Of a stretch of DNA of 64,000 bases, positions 29,967 to 42,403 are shown one piece after another. The stretch is from Falciphora oryzae (taxonomy: Eukaryota > Ascomycota > Sordariomycetes > Magnaporthales > Magnaporthaceae), in contig JNVV01000001.1 of NCBI GenBank assembly GCA_000733355.1, positions 3,692,278-3,756,277 of the forward strand. The letters are read 5' to 3'. The notes beneath the pieces were generated by a model that ran no database searches, was not told the DNA's origin, and was given only the letters and a program-made list of their open reading frames with translations. Both the position numbers and the translations under genes were made by a program. Position 1 is the first letter of the stretch, and the number at the start of each line of letters is the position of its first letter.

Positions 29967-32394
29967 TTAGTACTTTTCGCGATGAGTTATCACAAAGTCC
30001 GCGGCCGTCTCCATCTCGCCGTTCATGATCCCATGCGCCATCTTGCGATACCCGTCCGCCACCGCGCAGAGCTCCGGGGCCAGGACCTCGAACGCGTGGT
30101 GGAGCAGCATGAAGGCGTAGGGCACGTTGGGCTCCGGCTGCCCCCACGTCTTGACCTCGAGGACCGCGCGCCGCCTCGGGCTGCTGGAGGGCGGCCTCGC
30201 GTCGACGACGAAGCCCAGGCACGTGAGGCCCTTCGCAATGTAGCGGAGCGCGTCCGCGGGCTTGCCGATGTAGGAGAAGGCCCTGCCGACCATGATGCAC
30301 GGCTCCCACATGTCGTCGCGCAGGGCCAGGGGCGTCGCCGGCCGGGCGTCCTCGAGCTGCTTCAGGAGCCGCAGCGTCTCCGCCATCCTCGCCTCGGTCA
30401 GCAGCGACGGGTTGGGGTTGTTGAGGCGCTTGGCCAGGCGGTCTCGGGTTGACGTGATCGCCGCGACCTTGGAGCTCGTCAGCGGCTTCCTCTCGACGCA
30501 CATGGCGCAGTCGCACTCGAAGCCCCAGTGGCGGAACCTGGCCTGGATCTCGCGGTAGGTGCTCGTGCGGTCGGGCGGCGAGCAGTAGCGGAAGACCAGT
30601 TCGGTCCCTGCCTCGAGATCCCTCGACGCGCGGATGATCTGCATGTCTCCGATGTAGGAGCGGTGGCAGTTTTCGAGGCAGGAGTGGTTGATGTATGAGG
30701 CTAGGGCCCAGAAGCCACATGTGAGGTGGCCCGATTCCTTGACGTCGTCGCCTTGGCTCCTCTTGATCCTTCGTTTATGGAAATCCCAGGAGATCCTCTG
30801 GGCGCCAAAGGAGTTAAGAAGAACTATGTTGGTAACCAGGAACCTAGCAGTCAACCTGTTAGTATTTATTACACAGAACCAATGGCTGGTAGTGGGTGCA
30901 TCTTTTGACTCACGTGTCTACCACTGGCTTCCCGTCTGATTCGGACCCCGGGCCTGCAGCTGGCTGATAGCCACCCTTGTAGAGACACTCGAAGGCCTTC
31001 GAGCTCTGAGGGTTGTTGGACAGTCGTTGCACGATCTGCGGGATCAGGTCTGACTGGCCGCCGACCGTGATCCGACGTGTGTTCAAGTCCATCAATACAG
31101 TCGTCTGAGAGAGACCCTCGGTTTTGTCACTCTCGTCGTCGACGTAGCTGTACCCGAAGGCTTTCTCGCAGACCAGCAGCTGCCCGGTCGTGACCTTCTT
31201 GGTGGTGAACAGGCCTCGGCCACGGCCCGGAGAGGAACGGACCTCGACTGGGCCGACAAAGGTCGCGCAGTCTATGATGGGCGGGGTCGCCTTTGCCTGC
31301 TTGAGCATCTGCGAGAAGGAGAACTCTCCGGTCTTCTGCTCCCGCACCCGCGCCTCGGTCCGCGTGATCTCGGGTTTGACGGCCTCATTCTCGGGGTACT
31401 TGCTCGCGAGCTCCCGGAACTTGGCCAAGGACTCGCTGAACCTTGCGAGCTCGTAGAGGGCCCGGGCCTCTCGAAACAGACCCTTCTCTGTCGGATTGAG
31501 CTGGTTGGCGGCGATAGCATCCGACAGAGCACCCTCGACCCGTGCGAGCTTGAGATTCGCATGGGAGCGGTTGAGTAAAGCAAGGCCCTTCTCATCCGCA
31601 GTACTGGCAGCCAGGATAGCAGAGGAATACCTTGGAACACGGGGGTGTGTGTGTGAAGAGTCAGCATAGGCATCTTGAGTCCGCCAGCTCCCTGGCTTTA
31701 CGTGGGGCCCGACTTACAGGCGCTCCGCCTCGGCAAAGCATCGTCTCTTCACGGCGTCATTGCCCTGGGCTCGAAGATCCTGACTATCAAGAATAAAGCC
31801 CGGGACTCTCCACCTGGATGGCACGCGGGGGTCGGCTTCGTCAAGCCACACAATGTCGCCGACGTGGTCGACTCGCAGGTTGTACCTGTCTGCTGCGCTA
31901 GTGCTCTTGAAGAAGGGCTCCTTGAGGATGGCTACCCGGTGCATGCGCAGGGTCTCGGCGGCAGGGACCTCGGACTCTGGCGGCTGGTTGTACAGCTGGA
32001 GCATAGAGGCAGTGCCCTGCTCATCCTCAACGATGGTCGTGATGGCATTGATGCGGTTAGAGGGCGTGATGACGCGAACCAGAGCCCGCCGTCCACGGTG
32101 GTGAGTCTCGAGCTTCATCTCGGCGATCATGATGGGCCGTAGATCGTCGACTGAGAGAACGCAGGGAGGATATGCAGTCGGCATGCAGGTGGTTATAATT
32201 CCTGTTCTTGCTCTGTATGAGCCAGCTGCAGCGGCTGACTCCAGGCCTATCATGAACCCCATCGCCTGAAGCTGGGCAGGCGCGTGGAACCGCGGCTTTT
32301 GACCCTTTCTGCTCTGTGCTTTCTTCGCGAGTTCATCCATGTGACGCAAGTTGGCCGCCCATGCCTCGTTGTCGGAGCCATCGGGGACGTCCAT
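29967..32394 (-). CDS. TPR and SET domain protein
   Basis: Exons 32394-31718, 31630-30914 and 30855-29967 encode 760 residues. After an N-terminal region of about 200 residues comes a TPR-like helical part (GNDAVKRRCFAEAERLYSSA, ALLNRSHANLKLARVEGALS, GLFREARALYELARFSESLA). A SET domain follows, starting GRGRGLFTTKKVTTGQLL, with the split core NHSCLENCHRSYIGDMQIIR and GTELVFRYCSP, and a post-SET-like Cys motif (FECDCAMC). This is the layout of fungal SMYD-like proteins without a MYND finger. The likely activity is S-adenosylmethionine-dependent lysine methylation of an unknown protein. The first acceptor is CAAG, which keeps AERL-YSSAIL in frame. Confidence 0.88.
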
Positions 32395-33225
32395 GGTGGT
32401 TGCGGCAAGATGATGTCGGCACTTGGTTTTTGGTGTTGGTGAAGGTGATGTGAGGCCAGGCGGGCCGAGGGAAGGGAAAGATGCCTAGACAAAAGGATTC
32501 TTGACGGCAATGCTAGGGAGTAGGAAAGCAAGGTTGGAATGACGAAGGCGAGCGAAGTATCCCAGATCGATCAAGAGTCTATAAGGCCGACAAGGTGGGC
32601 GACCCGAGTCTTGTGGCAATCAGTCCTTTGGTGCGTGAAGAAGGAAAGGTCAAAAGGGAGCACAGAGGCAGGAAAGCGACGGGGTGGATGTTATTTCTGT
32701 AAAATTGATACTGGGAGTCTGTCCTCGCGCCTCTAGCCGTCGATAGGACTTCACAAGAGGAGCATGTGAGCCCAACATCAAACAGGAATTGTTGCGTCCG
32801 TTTGTATTTGATGTGATTGGTGGGCCACAATGCAAACGGAAAGAGGCTGGGTGGATTTCAGACGTCTTCTTTGGTGGCACGACAGCCCGGACAGCCAGAC
32901 ATTGGAAGATTGGTGGTGCCATGGGCACCCGTGGATCCAAGGCATTGACCCGCGGGCACTTCTGGTTGCTTCTGTACGAGATGAAAGAGATCAACATCAC
33001 AGCCTGCTTCTATTCGCCTCCCCGTTCTTTGCCCGGTCGACTCACATCATGTCATGCAAGCTGCAATGTAGGAGGCCCACCGGCTTTTGATCCGTGACTT
33101 GCCTACCTATGCAAACAGCGCCACGTGCCCATACTCATGCTCTTCTGCGAGATCCATCAATTCATCAGTGCTTTTAGTGCGAATAACACATGGAAGAGTT
33201 CAACCGCCCCCAGGGCATTTTGAAA
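32395..33225. other. Intergenic spacer
   Basis: Promoter of the SET gene and 3' side of the beta-glucosidase. No gene seen. Confidence 0.5.
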
Positions 33226-35874
33226 CTAGATCCCGCTCCACCAGAAAGTCTCGGGAATAGTAAAGGAGCCCCTGAGCGTCTTGCCCTCGACGGCGGCACT
33301 GCTGTCACTAACAACAACCTCGTAGTCGCCCTTCTCGGCGCACCACTTGCCGCGGCCCTCGTCCCAGTAGCTGGCCGCGTACCTAGCGTCCAGCTCGACC
33401 GTTGCGCGTTTGGTCTCGCCCGCCGCCAGGTCGACCTTGGCGAAGCCCTTGAGCTCCTTGAGCGGGCGGTTCACCTTGGCCGCCTGCTTGGGCGCGACGT
33501 AGACCTGCACGACCTGGGCGCCCTTGACGCCGCCTGTGTTGGCCACGTTGACCTCGACGGTCACGCGGTGGCCGTCGGTGGCGCGCACCTCGAGCCCGCT
33601 CAGCGCAAAGGTCGTGTAGCTCAGGCCGTGGCCGAAGGGGAAGAGGACGTCGCGGTCGGCGAACTCGTAGTAGCGGTAGCCGACATAGATATCCTCGCCG
33701 TACAGGACGCGCGCGCCCTCGGCGCGGTAGTTGAGGAAGGCCGGGTTGTCGCGGCAGCGGACGGGGAAGGACAGGGGCAGCTTGCCGCTGGGGTTGGCGT
33801 CGCCGAAGAGCACGTCGGCGATGACGTTGCCCGTCTCGTTGCCGCCGTACCAGGCCTGCACGACGGACGCGACGTCGCGGATCCACGGCATGTGCACGGG
33901 CGTGCCCGACTGCATGACGACGACGGTGCGCGGGTTGGCGGCCGCGACGGCCGAGATGAGCTCGTCCATGGGCGGCGGCAGGTCCATGCCCGCGCGGTCC
34001 ATGCCCTCCGTCTCCCAGTCGGCGTTGAGGCCCGCGCACACGATGACCTGGTCTGCGCCCTTGGCCAGCTCGGCCGCCCGCCGGATCTCCTCGGCCGCGT
34101 CGATGACCTTGCAGCCGCCCACGCGCATGGAGCCCGGGCCGATGAGGACGCTCTCGGTGGATAGCTTGGAGGTCGGGGCGCTGCCGAACTGGACCTTGAA
34201 GTGGTACTTCTGGCCCTTGGCCAGCTTGTACCTGCCCTTCTCCTCCACGGTGCCGGTTCCGAAGAAGGCGGTGCCCTGGCGCTGGTGAGTGGTGTTGTCG
34301 ACGACGACTTGATTTTGTGTCAAGAGGTCAGCGTATGCTCCGTACATAATAGGAAACGGGGCCAGTCTGGGAAGGAAAACTCACGCTCGCCGTTAATGTA
34401 CAGGTTGGCGGTGCCCTGCACGACAACGCCAAACTCCCACTCCTCATCTGCCTCGGCGACCATGAAGCCCTCAAACTCGGCGTACCACAGGTTCGAGTGG
34501 AGCTTCTTGTTGTAGTAGTCAACAAAGAAAAATTCGGTCTTGGTGAAGGTGTACTCGTCCGTCATCTCGCGGTGCGACGCCGTTGGCGGCTCGTTGTAGA
34601 CGCGCATCGTCATGCCGGGCTCGCCCTTGTCCGTGACGGTGGACATGCCCAGCAGCGGCAGCATCTTGTGCGAGTACGACCCGATGGCGTACTCGGGCGC
34701 GCTCTCGAGCTTCTCCTTGATGCCGTCGAAGGGCGTGACGGCGTAAAAGGCCGAGAGCGAGGCCGAGCCGCCGCCGTGGTACGTCGCGATCTTGGCGTTG
34801 GGGCCGATGACGACCGTCTTCTTGTTCTTCTTCAGCGGCAGGACGCCGTTGTCGTTCTTGAGCAGCACCAGCGACTCGTTGCCGATGCGGCGCAGGAACG
34901 CGGCCGTCTCGGGGGTGTTGAGCTCCGTGGTTTCGGGCCCGTTCTCCTTGACGCCCGCGGCGGCGCACTTGTTGACGAACTTGAGGACGGCCCGCACGCG
35001 CTCGTCCAGGATGTGCTCGCGAACCTTGTCGGTGGCGACGTTGAACTTGAGCAGCTCGCCGCGGAACTTTGGCGGGCCCGGCATCTCGAGGTCGAGCCCC
35101 GCGAGGGCGGCGTCGGTGGTGCTGTAGGTGCCGTACCAGTCGCTCATGACGAGGCCGTCCCAGCCCCACTCGCCGCGCAGCAGCTTCCCGAGCAGCTCGT
35201 TGCTCTCGCTGCAGTAGGTGCCGTTGACGCCGTTGTAGCCCGTCATGATGGCGGCCGGGTGCCCGTCGCGCACGGCCAGCTGGAAGGCGAGCGCGTAGAT
35301 CTCGCGCAGGGCGCGGTCCGTCAGGATGCTCTGGCAGGCGTTGCGGCGGTGCTCCTGGTCGTTGCACACAAAGTGCTTGACCGTGGCCTGGACGCCCGTG
35401 CTCTGGATGCCGCGGATCAGCGCCGCGGCGCCGAGGCCGGCCACGACCGGGTCCTCGCTGAGCGACTCGAAGCCGCGGCCGCCCAGGGGCGAGCGCTGGA
35501 TGTTGATGGTCGGCCCCAGGATGGCGTGCGCGCTCTTGGTCTTGGCGTCGGCACCCATGGTCTTGCCGGCCTCCTCCAGAAGCGGCAGGTTGAAGGTTGC
35601 GCCCATGGCTGTGCCGCAGGGGAAACAGGCCGCCCTGACGCTGTTGAAGAACTTGGTGCCACGCACGCCATTGGGCCCGTCAGATAGCCGTAGCGATGGC
35701 ACGCCTAGTCTGTGGACTGGCCTGGTGTGCCAGAAATCGATACCTTTTGGCGCTGCTGTCAGCAGTTGCTCCTTCGGCGTGACTAAATAGGGGCCACCAC
35801 TTACCCGAAAGCAGCTCAACCTTCTCGGTGAGCGTGAGCTTCTTCAGCACATCCTCAACGTCGATCTGAGCCAT
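33226..35874 (-). CDS. GH3 beta-glucosidase with PA14 domain, probably intracellular
   Basis: Exons 35874-35805, 35743-34385 and 34307-33226 give 836 residues, the normal size for this GH3 subgroup. The start MAQIDVEDVLKKLTLTEKVE has no signal peptide; an in-frame ATG at 35919 is possible but less likely. The TIM-barrel domain shows LRLSDGPNGVRGTKFF, KHFVCNDQEHRRN and the nucleophile D225 in GLVMSDWYGTYST. A PA14 insert (EFFFVDYYNKKLHSNLW.. to NGE-LVVDNT) spans the second intron. The alpha/beta sandwich and fibronectin-III-like C-terminal domain follow (FPFGHGLSYTTF). It hydrolyses terminal beta-D-glucosides such as cellobiose. Confidence 0.92.
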
Positions 35875-37194
35875 TGTGTTGTCCTTTGTCGGTGTGCAAC
35901 ACGAGCCTGTGCACCGCATTCTAAGGTTCGTGAGGTTGTTTCAAGTCAAGTTGAGACAGGTCACGCTGAGAGGGAGAGGAGGGGAGGGTCGGCTTTATAT
36001 GCGGTAGTCTGTTAGCCGTCGGGAGGCCGCGGAGACATAGGGAGCGGATAGCGCCCTCTTATACAACGACGGGCTTGCATGACGAGCGACGGCCAGGTAG
36101 CGAACGGCTTGATTTATTGACACTCATATGGGGAGACAGAGAATGGGATCCGGGGATGGCGGGGCGGATGGAGTCCAGGTGGCTCCGTCGAATGCACCGG
36201 TGTGCCGGCTTGCGCTGTTTTCTTCCCCGTTTTGGTGACGCCCAGAGGGTCGAACCCGCCACGCTGCCCTCTCTGACATGGCGGCTTGCCATCTGAGCCA
36301 GACACCGCCCGAGGATTTCACAAGAAGGAGGAATAAACATCACCGGACAACGGTCAACCTAGTGGAAACACCAGGGGCAGCCTCCCTCAGATGGATCCCA
36401 GCCCAGCCTTTGCTGCCGAGGAATAGCCCTGGACCGAACTTCAGCCGGCTGTCCCGGCCTTCTTCCGGCGCTCCATGGATCATCAGGTGGAGCACGGCGG
36501 GGCGAACTGGATGGATGGCACAGGTGGGCCGAAACCCCGACGTGCAGGTGGGACACATCCCAGCACGAGCCGCTTTCCCGCCCGCTCCTCGCGAGACATC
36601 CCTCCCTCCTCCAGCCGACCTGCCGCCGTCAAGAAGGCCAAGTACAGGCAAGCAAGGGGACGGCCAAGTACATAAGAAGCACCCACGTAACATCCTCCAC
36701 CGGGCCGGCCTGACTCCAGCATTAATCCCCGCATATCTGTGGAAAGCTTGCAGCCGCCTTGTGGGGCAACGGGCGGCCAAGAGCGCCGCTCCGCCAGGCT
36801 AACAACATGAGCCTGAGATGCTGGGGAAAAAAAGACGCTCAGGAGATTCATGTCTGGTTCCCCGCGAGGTTCGACGAGGCTGTGCAAACGCTAAAATCAG
36901 GACGACCAGAGGGAGAGTGAGAAACAGGCTTGGTCGCATTAATCCGAATAACAGCATGACCCCCAGATTCATTCATCCCGTTCGTTCCTTGCAGGTTCTT
37001 GTCATCAAAGAATCAAATCAAAGAGCTCCCTCGTATATCCCACATCAAGTCTTTCCTCGCCAACCAAAGCACAGCATCTACGACATAATAGGGGAGAAAG
37101 GAAAGCCCAACAGAAATCATGACGCCGTTCCAGGCGCATTGACCGAGACCAATGCAATGAAAAGGAAACAAAAAAAATGTAGTTATCCTACGCT
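35875..37194. other. Intergenic spacer with tRNA-like element
   Basis: Promoter of the glucosidase and 3' UTR of MCM2. The only structure noted is the tRNA-like sequence at 36230-36310. Confidence 0.5.
36230..36310 (-). other. tRNA-like sequence (A and B boxes), probably a relic
   Basis: On the minus strand, TGGCTCAGATGG fits the A box and GGGTTCGACCC the B box at tRNA-like spacing, with a GGCT/AGCC D-stem. Between them an 8-bp stem (CCGCCATG / CGTGGCGG, one G-U) would be the anticodon arm with an oversized loop. The T stem (3 of 5 pairs) and the acceptor stem do not close, so this is a tRNA pseudogene, a tRNA-derived SINE piece or coincidence. Confidence 0.3.
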
Positions 37195-40002
37195 TTACGC
37201 GCTGGCCGTCGCAGTGGCCCTCCCCTTGCCACGCCCAGCTCCAAGTCGGCGGCCGGCCCCGGCTCCAGGCCGTGCCAGCGTGTACTTGGCAAAGGCCCGG
37301 GCCAGTGCCTTCTTGCAGCTAACCTTCTGGCTACCCACAAGCGACTCGACCGTAACGGCGATGGCCCGGTCGATGTCCTGCGCCGAGCAGTACTCAGACA
37401 GCCGCATACGGCAGAAGGCCTCGCTGATCCGGATGATTGCTTCCAAATGACGCACCTATTGATTGGAGTTTTCTGTTAGAGCTCATGTTTCCGTGGCAAA
37501 TGGCAGAGTAGCGACGTTCAGGCCGGCTTCCAAAACTTACAGTGATTGGGTAGGCGCCAGTCGCCTTCGACTCCCGACGCATGTCAGAGAAGAGTCGTGC
37601 GACCTTGTCCTCGTCCATGTGGTACAGCTTGGGCGAACACCTCTCGCGAGCATACTTGATGTACTTGCGCAGCAGGTCCTGAGGAATCTCGCCCTCCTTG
37701 TCTCGACCATCAGAGGCCTGTGTCTCGGTCTGCTCCGAGTCGTGCTCGACCTCCATCGAGCCATCCCCACCCTGCGTCCCGGACGACGACGGGTGGCTGC
37801 GGCTGTGGGAACCAACAATGAAGCGCGCCAGCCGCTCGTCCTCGGCCGGGTCGACCGTGTCGCGCACAACACACAGAATGTCGAAACGCGACAAGATGGG
37901 CTCGGTCAGTTCGACGTTGGCCGAGAACGGGATGGTCGAGTTGTAGCGCCCTCCTATCGGGTTCGCCGCTGCTATGATGCCACACCTGGCTTGCAGCGTC
38001 GTCACAATACCGGCCTTTGAGATGGAGATGGTCTGCTGCTCCATGGCCTCGTGGATTGATGTCCTGTCCTGGTCGTTCATCTTGTCGAACTCGTCGATCA
38101 GACAAGTACCCTTGTCGGCAAGCACCAGGGCACCGCCCTCCAACGTCCACTCGCTCGTCAGGGGGTCCCGTCGTACGCTCGCCGTGAGACCGACTGCACT
38201 GGCGCCCTGGCCCGTAGCAAAGACAGCCCGGTGCGCAGTCTTCTCGGCATACTTGAGAACCTGAGACTTGGCTGTTCCCGGATCTCCCAGGACCAGCACG
38301 TTGATGTCGCCACGCACATGGTGCTTGCCCTTGGCCGTCTTGGCGACACCACCGAACAACGACAGAGCGACAGCGGTCTTGATGTCGGTGTGCCCGTAGA
38401 TGCTGGGGGCGATCGAGTTGATGATCTTGTCCACGATCTGCGGGTCCTTGGATAGCTTCCGAATCTGCTGCTCGTCTTCCTCAGTCATGCGGAAGCCAGC
38501 CAGCTGATCGTGGGCCTTGACGATGTTGTTGGCCTCCAAGATGGTGGCAAAAACAGGGAAGCCGTTGCGGTTGTTCAGCTGCGCATCGTAGTTGTTCCTG
38601 TAGACGCCCGTGACCTCAATCTCCTCACCAGGCTTGGCCTTGTCGATCAAGTCCCACAGAAGCACGATATCCCTGTGCCGAGGAAGACGGCCAGCAGGAA
38701 CGGTGCCGGGTGACTCCTGAAGAGTGAGTTTCTGGTAGTTACGGTACACCGTCTTCTCCGAGTTGAGCGTGAACGGGCCACGAGACTGGCAGTTCTGGCA
38801 GTATGTGACCTTGACCTCGACGTTGGACTCCTGTTGGAACGGGCCGAGGGTGACACCGCACTTGGTGCAGTCAACCTTGACATACTTGAGCTGGGGGAAG
38901 ACGCCAGTGCGCCGGGTAACGACGCCACTGACGCGGACCAGGCAGTTGAGGTGCGACTGGCGGAGCTGGCGGAGAGTGTAGTGGACAGGAAGGTCGAAGA
39001 TGCGAACGTGGATCTCCGAGTGAATGCGCTCGTAGTCGGGGTAGTGCAGGAGGACGACATCCATGGCCACCTCGTCGAAGAGCTTGAGCATCTCAGTCGG
39101 GGCGTTGGCGAGGAAGTAGGCCAGGATAGCCTTGGATGCAGACAGGTGGTCGTACGAGACCTCGAGGGACTCGGCGTTGATCTCACCCAGAGTGCGGATG
39201 CGGCTTCCGTAGACCGAAGAGCCGTGCTCATCCGTGTACTCTGTGAGGAAGGCCTTGAACTCGCGCTTGATGGTGCGCTGGACAGACGGCTGCGAAACCC
39301 ACTCGGTCAAGCTAGACGCCTTGACGTCCTGCAGAGCCTCGAGCGAGAGCTCCTCGTCCATGATGTCGGCATCCATGTCCTCGTCCAGGTCCTCATCATA
39401 CCGGTGTCGGCGCCGGCGCGGCTGGGCCGTGAGATCGATGTCGCCATCCTCGTCTTCACCAGGCAGGAAGGCAGCGGGGATACGCTGTCGGCGGGCGACC
39501 TCGCGATCTCTGCGGTTGAGCTGGGCTTCGAGGCGCCTCCTGTCGCCAAGGCTCATGGCCTCGTAGTCGGCCTCGTCGTCGATGTCAATACGCTCATACT
39601 CGTCGTTTTCCCTATCCTTGTAATCCCCCTCGAAGCCCTCTCCGAAGAGGTCCACATCGTCCTCGGCCATCTCATCGAGGTCTTCGATGTCGTCCTGGAT
39701 CTCAGCATCCTCCTCGATGTCGTCATTGTCATCTGCCCCGTGCGCCATGTTGAAGGCGGGGGGAGAGGAGGGGATAGGCGGGCTCGAAGCCGCGGCGATC
39801 GGAGAGGTGCCATCGTCGCCAGCGCCAGATCTAGCTCGCTTCCGGCTCCCGCCCGCCGCAGCGGACAGGCCACGGTTTGCAGAATTCGAGTTGCTTCTCA
39901 GCGGAGAACTAGAAGGGCGGCGGCGTTAGCGATGAGGGGAGGGCGAACCGGGGAGGCGGTATCTGCCAAAACAAATGATGCACGAGGCTAAGCTCACCTC
40001 AT
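37195..40002 (-). CDS. MCM2: DNA replication licensing factor MCM2
   Basis: Exons 40002-39998, 39908-37541 and 37455-37195 give 877 residues. The first coding exon is only 5 nt (ATGAG); joining it to the next gives MSSPLRSNSNSANRGLS, the Ser/Pro-rich N-terminus usual for Mcm2, rather than starting at the internal Met at 39748. Then come an acidic region, the zinc motif CTKC..CQNC, Walker A GDPGTAKS, Walker B LIDEFDKM, the MCM signature GIIAAANPIGGRY and arginine finger SRFD. The last exon supplies VRHLEAIIRISEAFCRMRL. Mcm2 is a subunit of the hexameric Mcm2-7 helicase loaded at origins in the nucleus. Confidence 0.96.
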
Positions 40003-40589
40003 GCTGGATAGTGTCCCTGGTACAGTCTCGAGAATTGGTTGTTATGCGACACCTGTAAAGCACACCTGCTGATATCGGGTTCGCTGCGCTCGTCGCAAGA
40101 TGAATCGGGTTGCTGGGGGAATGCGAATTCAGAGAAGAGTTGAAAGAGGGGGGACCCGCCTGCAGGGAAAGATTGCGGTCTCCAGCCTGGAACGTGGACA
40201 GGGGTCAAATTGGAGACGCGTAAAGTGGTTTTGACGCGCCTCCCTCGCGTTAAGTGGTGGGGCGTTTGGTGGGCCGTACCTCTGCTTTCATGATTCGAGG
40301 GCTCGGATTGGTCCATCTATTGAAGCTTCCGCTGGAGGGACCTGCAGCCTTCATCCCAAGGCGCTGCTGCGCGCATCGCATCTCGTCCATTTCTCCCATC
40401 GCGGAAGAGCATCGTAAGCGGAGCTTCCATCTTCATCCATTCATGGAATTCGAGTGACCTCGCGACTACAGGCTGTAGTCCTATCGCCGCACCTAACTGT
40501 TTCCAATTGCGAAAACCAAGAACCCTCCCGAGACCGACAAGACAGCAAGAGCTACCTCAGGCCCCCGCAGCCTCACCTCAATCGACACC
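40003..40589. other. Divergent promoter region
   Basis: Separates MCM2 (minus) from the UBR7-like gene (plus), so it serves both. No TATA box evident. Confidence 0.5.
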
Positions 40590-42403
40590 ATGTCGCAGTC
40601 CGATGCATCGACCGCCGTCGCAAATGGCGATGCCGACGTCACCCAGGTCCCATCTCTGAAGCGCCGCGAGAGCTCGTCGCAGCAATCCCAGACATCTCAG
40701 ACGGCTGCAGAGTAAGGCGACACACCCATCATTGCCTCCTACGCTGTGGGTCAGGGCCATTGACTAACACAGGACTTTTCAACAGCTTCATCCGCGAGCA
40801 GATGCAGCTAGAGGCCGATGCGCGCGAGGCTCTGCCATACGTATGTCTCGGAACCAACCATACACCCCCTTAGCATGCGCGCAACAGTGACAGGGAAGGT
40901 CGCTAACCCGCCGCGCATCACCAGAGCATCCAAGACTGCACCAAGCCCCTGGGATCGCTGCGCCAGTCTGTCTTCGCCTGCCTCACGTGCAACCCCCCGC
41001 CCGCCGACACCAAGGACCCTTACAATGCTGCCGGCGTGTGCTACTCGTGCTCAGTCCAGTGCCATGGCGAGCACACCCTCGTCGAGATCTTCACCAAGCG
41101 CAACTTCACATGCGACTGCGGCACCACACGCTTCCCAGCCACAAGCCCCTGCAACCTGCGCGAGGATCCCAAGACCAAGGAGAAGGGCGTCCACTCGGAG
41201 AACCCGGACGCGAATAACAAGTACAACCAGAACTTCCGCAACCGCTTCTGTGGCTGCGAGTGCGACTACGACCCCTTTCAGCAGAAGGGCACCATGTACC
41301 AGTGCCTTGGCCTGGGCACCCACGAGACCGGGGGCTGCGGCGAGGACTGGTGGCATCCCGGCTGCGTCGTGGGGCTCGGCTCGAAATGGTTTGAGAAAGA
41401 CGAGAGCCAGGCCAAGGCCAAGCCGTCGGCCAATGACGCGACCCCCGCCCCAACCACAGCAGCGCTAGCCAGCCAGCCGCTGGCGACCATTTCAGAGGAC
41501 GCAGAGACCAACGGGGGTGCTCCTCCTAACGGGCAGGCTGGCGCTGATGACGCCAGTGCGGACGGTGATGATGACGATGATCCTCCCATGCCGCCTGGAT
41601 TCCCCGAGGAAGACTCGTTCGAGGCCTTCCTCTGCTACAGATGCGTCGACGCCTACCCATGGATCAAACGCTATGCGGGGACCGAGGGCTTCCTGCCAGC
41701 CGTGTTTAGCAAACAGGTTGCGGCCGCCGCCGCCGACGGGGCAAAGCCCACCGAGGCTCCGTCGGCAGGTTCGTCGCTCAAGCGGAAGGCAGATGACGAA
41801 GGGGAGGAGGAGTCTCAGGAGTCTAAGCGTCACAAGAGCGAGGAGGAAACTTCGCCTGCCCCACTACCCCCGCAGCAGCCCAGTGTCCCCGACGCTTCAA
41901 CCTCCGCAGAGGCGCCAAAGGTTACTTCGGACTCCAGCTCCACCTGCAAGCTAGATAAGCTGCCGCCGGCGCCCAGCGGTCAGTTCTCTCTGTTCATGAA
42001 GGAGGACTTCCGCGAGCGCTTCTGCCGCTGCGCCGAGTGCTTCCCACACCTCAAGCCACACCCACAGCTTCTGGAGGAGGAGGATACCTACGAGCCGCCC
42101 GTGTCGGAGAACGGCGGCTCCGAGCACGGCGGGTCGACGCAGGGCAGCCTCCTGGAGATGGGCGAGAGCGCGCTGCGCGGCGTAGACCGTGTGCGCGCCA
42201 TCGAGGGCGTCATGGCGTACAACCACCTCAAGGACAAGCTCAAGACGTTCCTCCAGCCGTTCGCGCAGAGCGGCGAGGCGGTCTCGGCCGAGGACATCAA
42301 GGAGATCTTTGCCAAGCTGCGCGGCGACGACCAGGCGATCAAAGAGGCAGGCGAGTCTGCCAATAAGTCTGCCGACTCCCGCCACGAGCAGAGCGGCTAC
42401 TAG
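40590..42403 (+). CDS. UBR-box / PHD-finger protein (UBR7, Mlo2-like)
   Basis: Exons 40590-40711, 40786-40840 and 40925-42403 give 551 residues. A Ser/Gln-rich start is followed by a UBR-type zinc finger with many Cys/His (CLTCNPP, GVCYSCSVQCHGEHTLVE, TCDCGT). A PHD-type finger (FCGCECDY.., WWHPGCVVG, FLCYRCVD) is interrupted by an acidic, Pro/Ala-rich insert. The C-terminal part has FRERFCRCAECFPHLKPHP and a helical end. This is the order of human UBR7 and fission yeast Mlo2. UBR7 is reported as an E3 for histone H2B; no RING is present. Confidence 0.92.

Noticed and set aside
33190..35687. Long plus-strand frames opposite the GH3 gene
   Set aside because: GC-rich shadow frames without motifs; the minus strand encodes a full glycosidase.
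38834..39991. 385-codon plus-strand frame opposite MCM2
   Set aside because: Mirror of the MCM2 exon with no domain signature.
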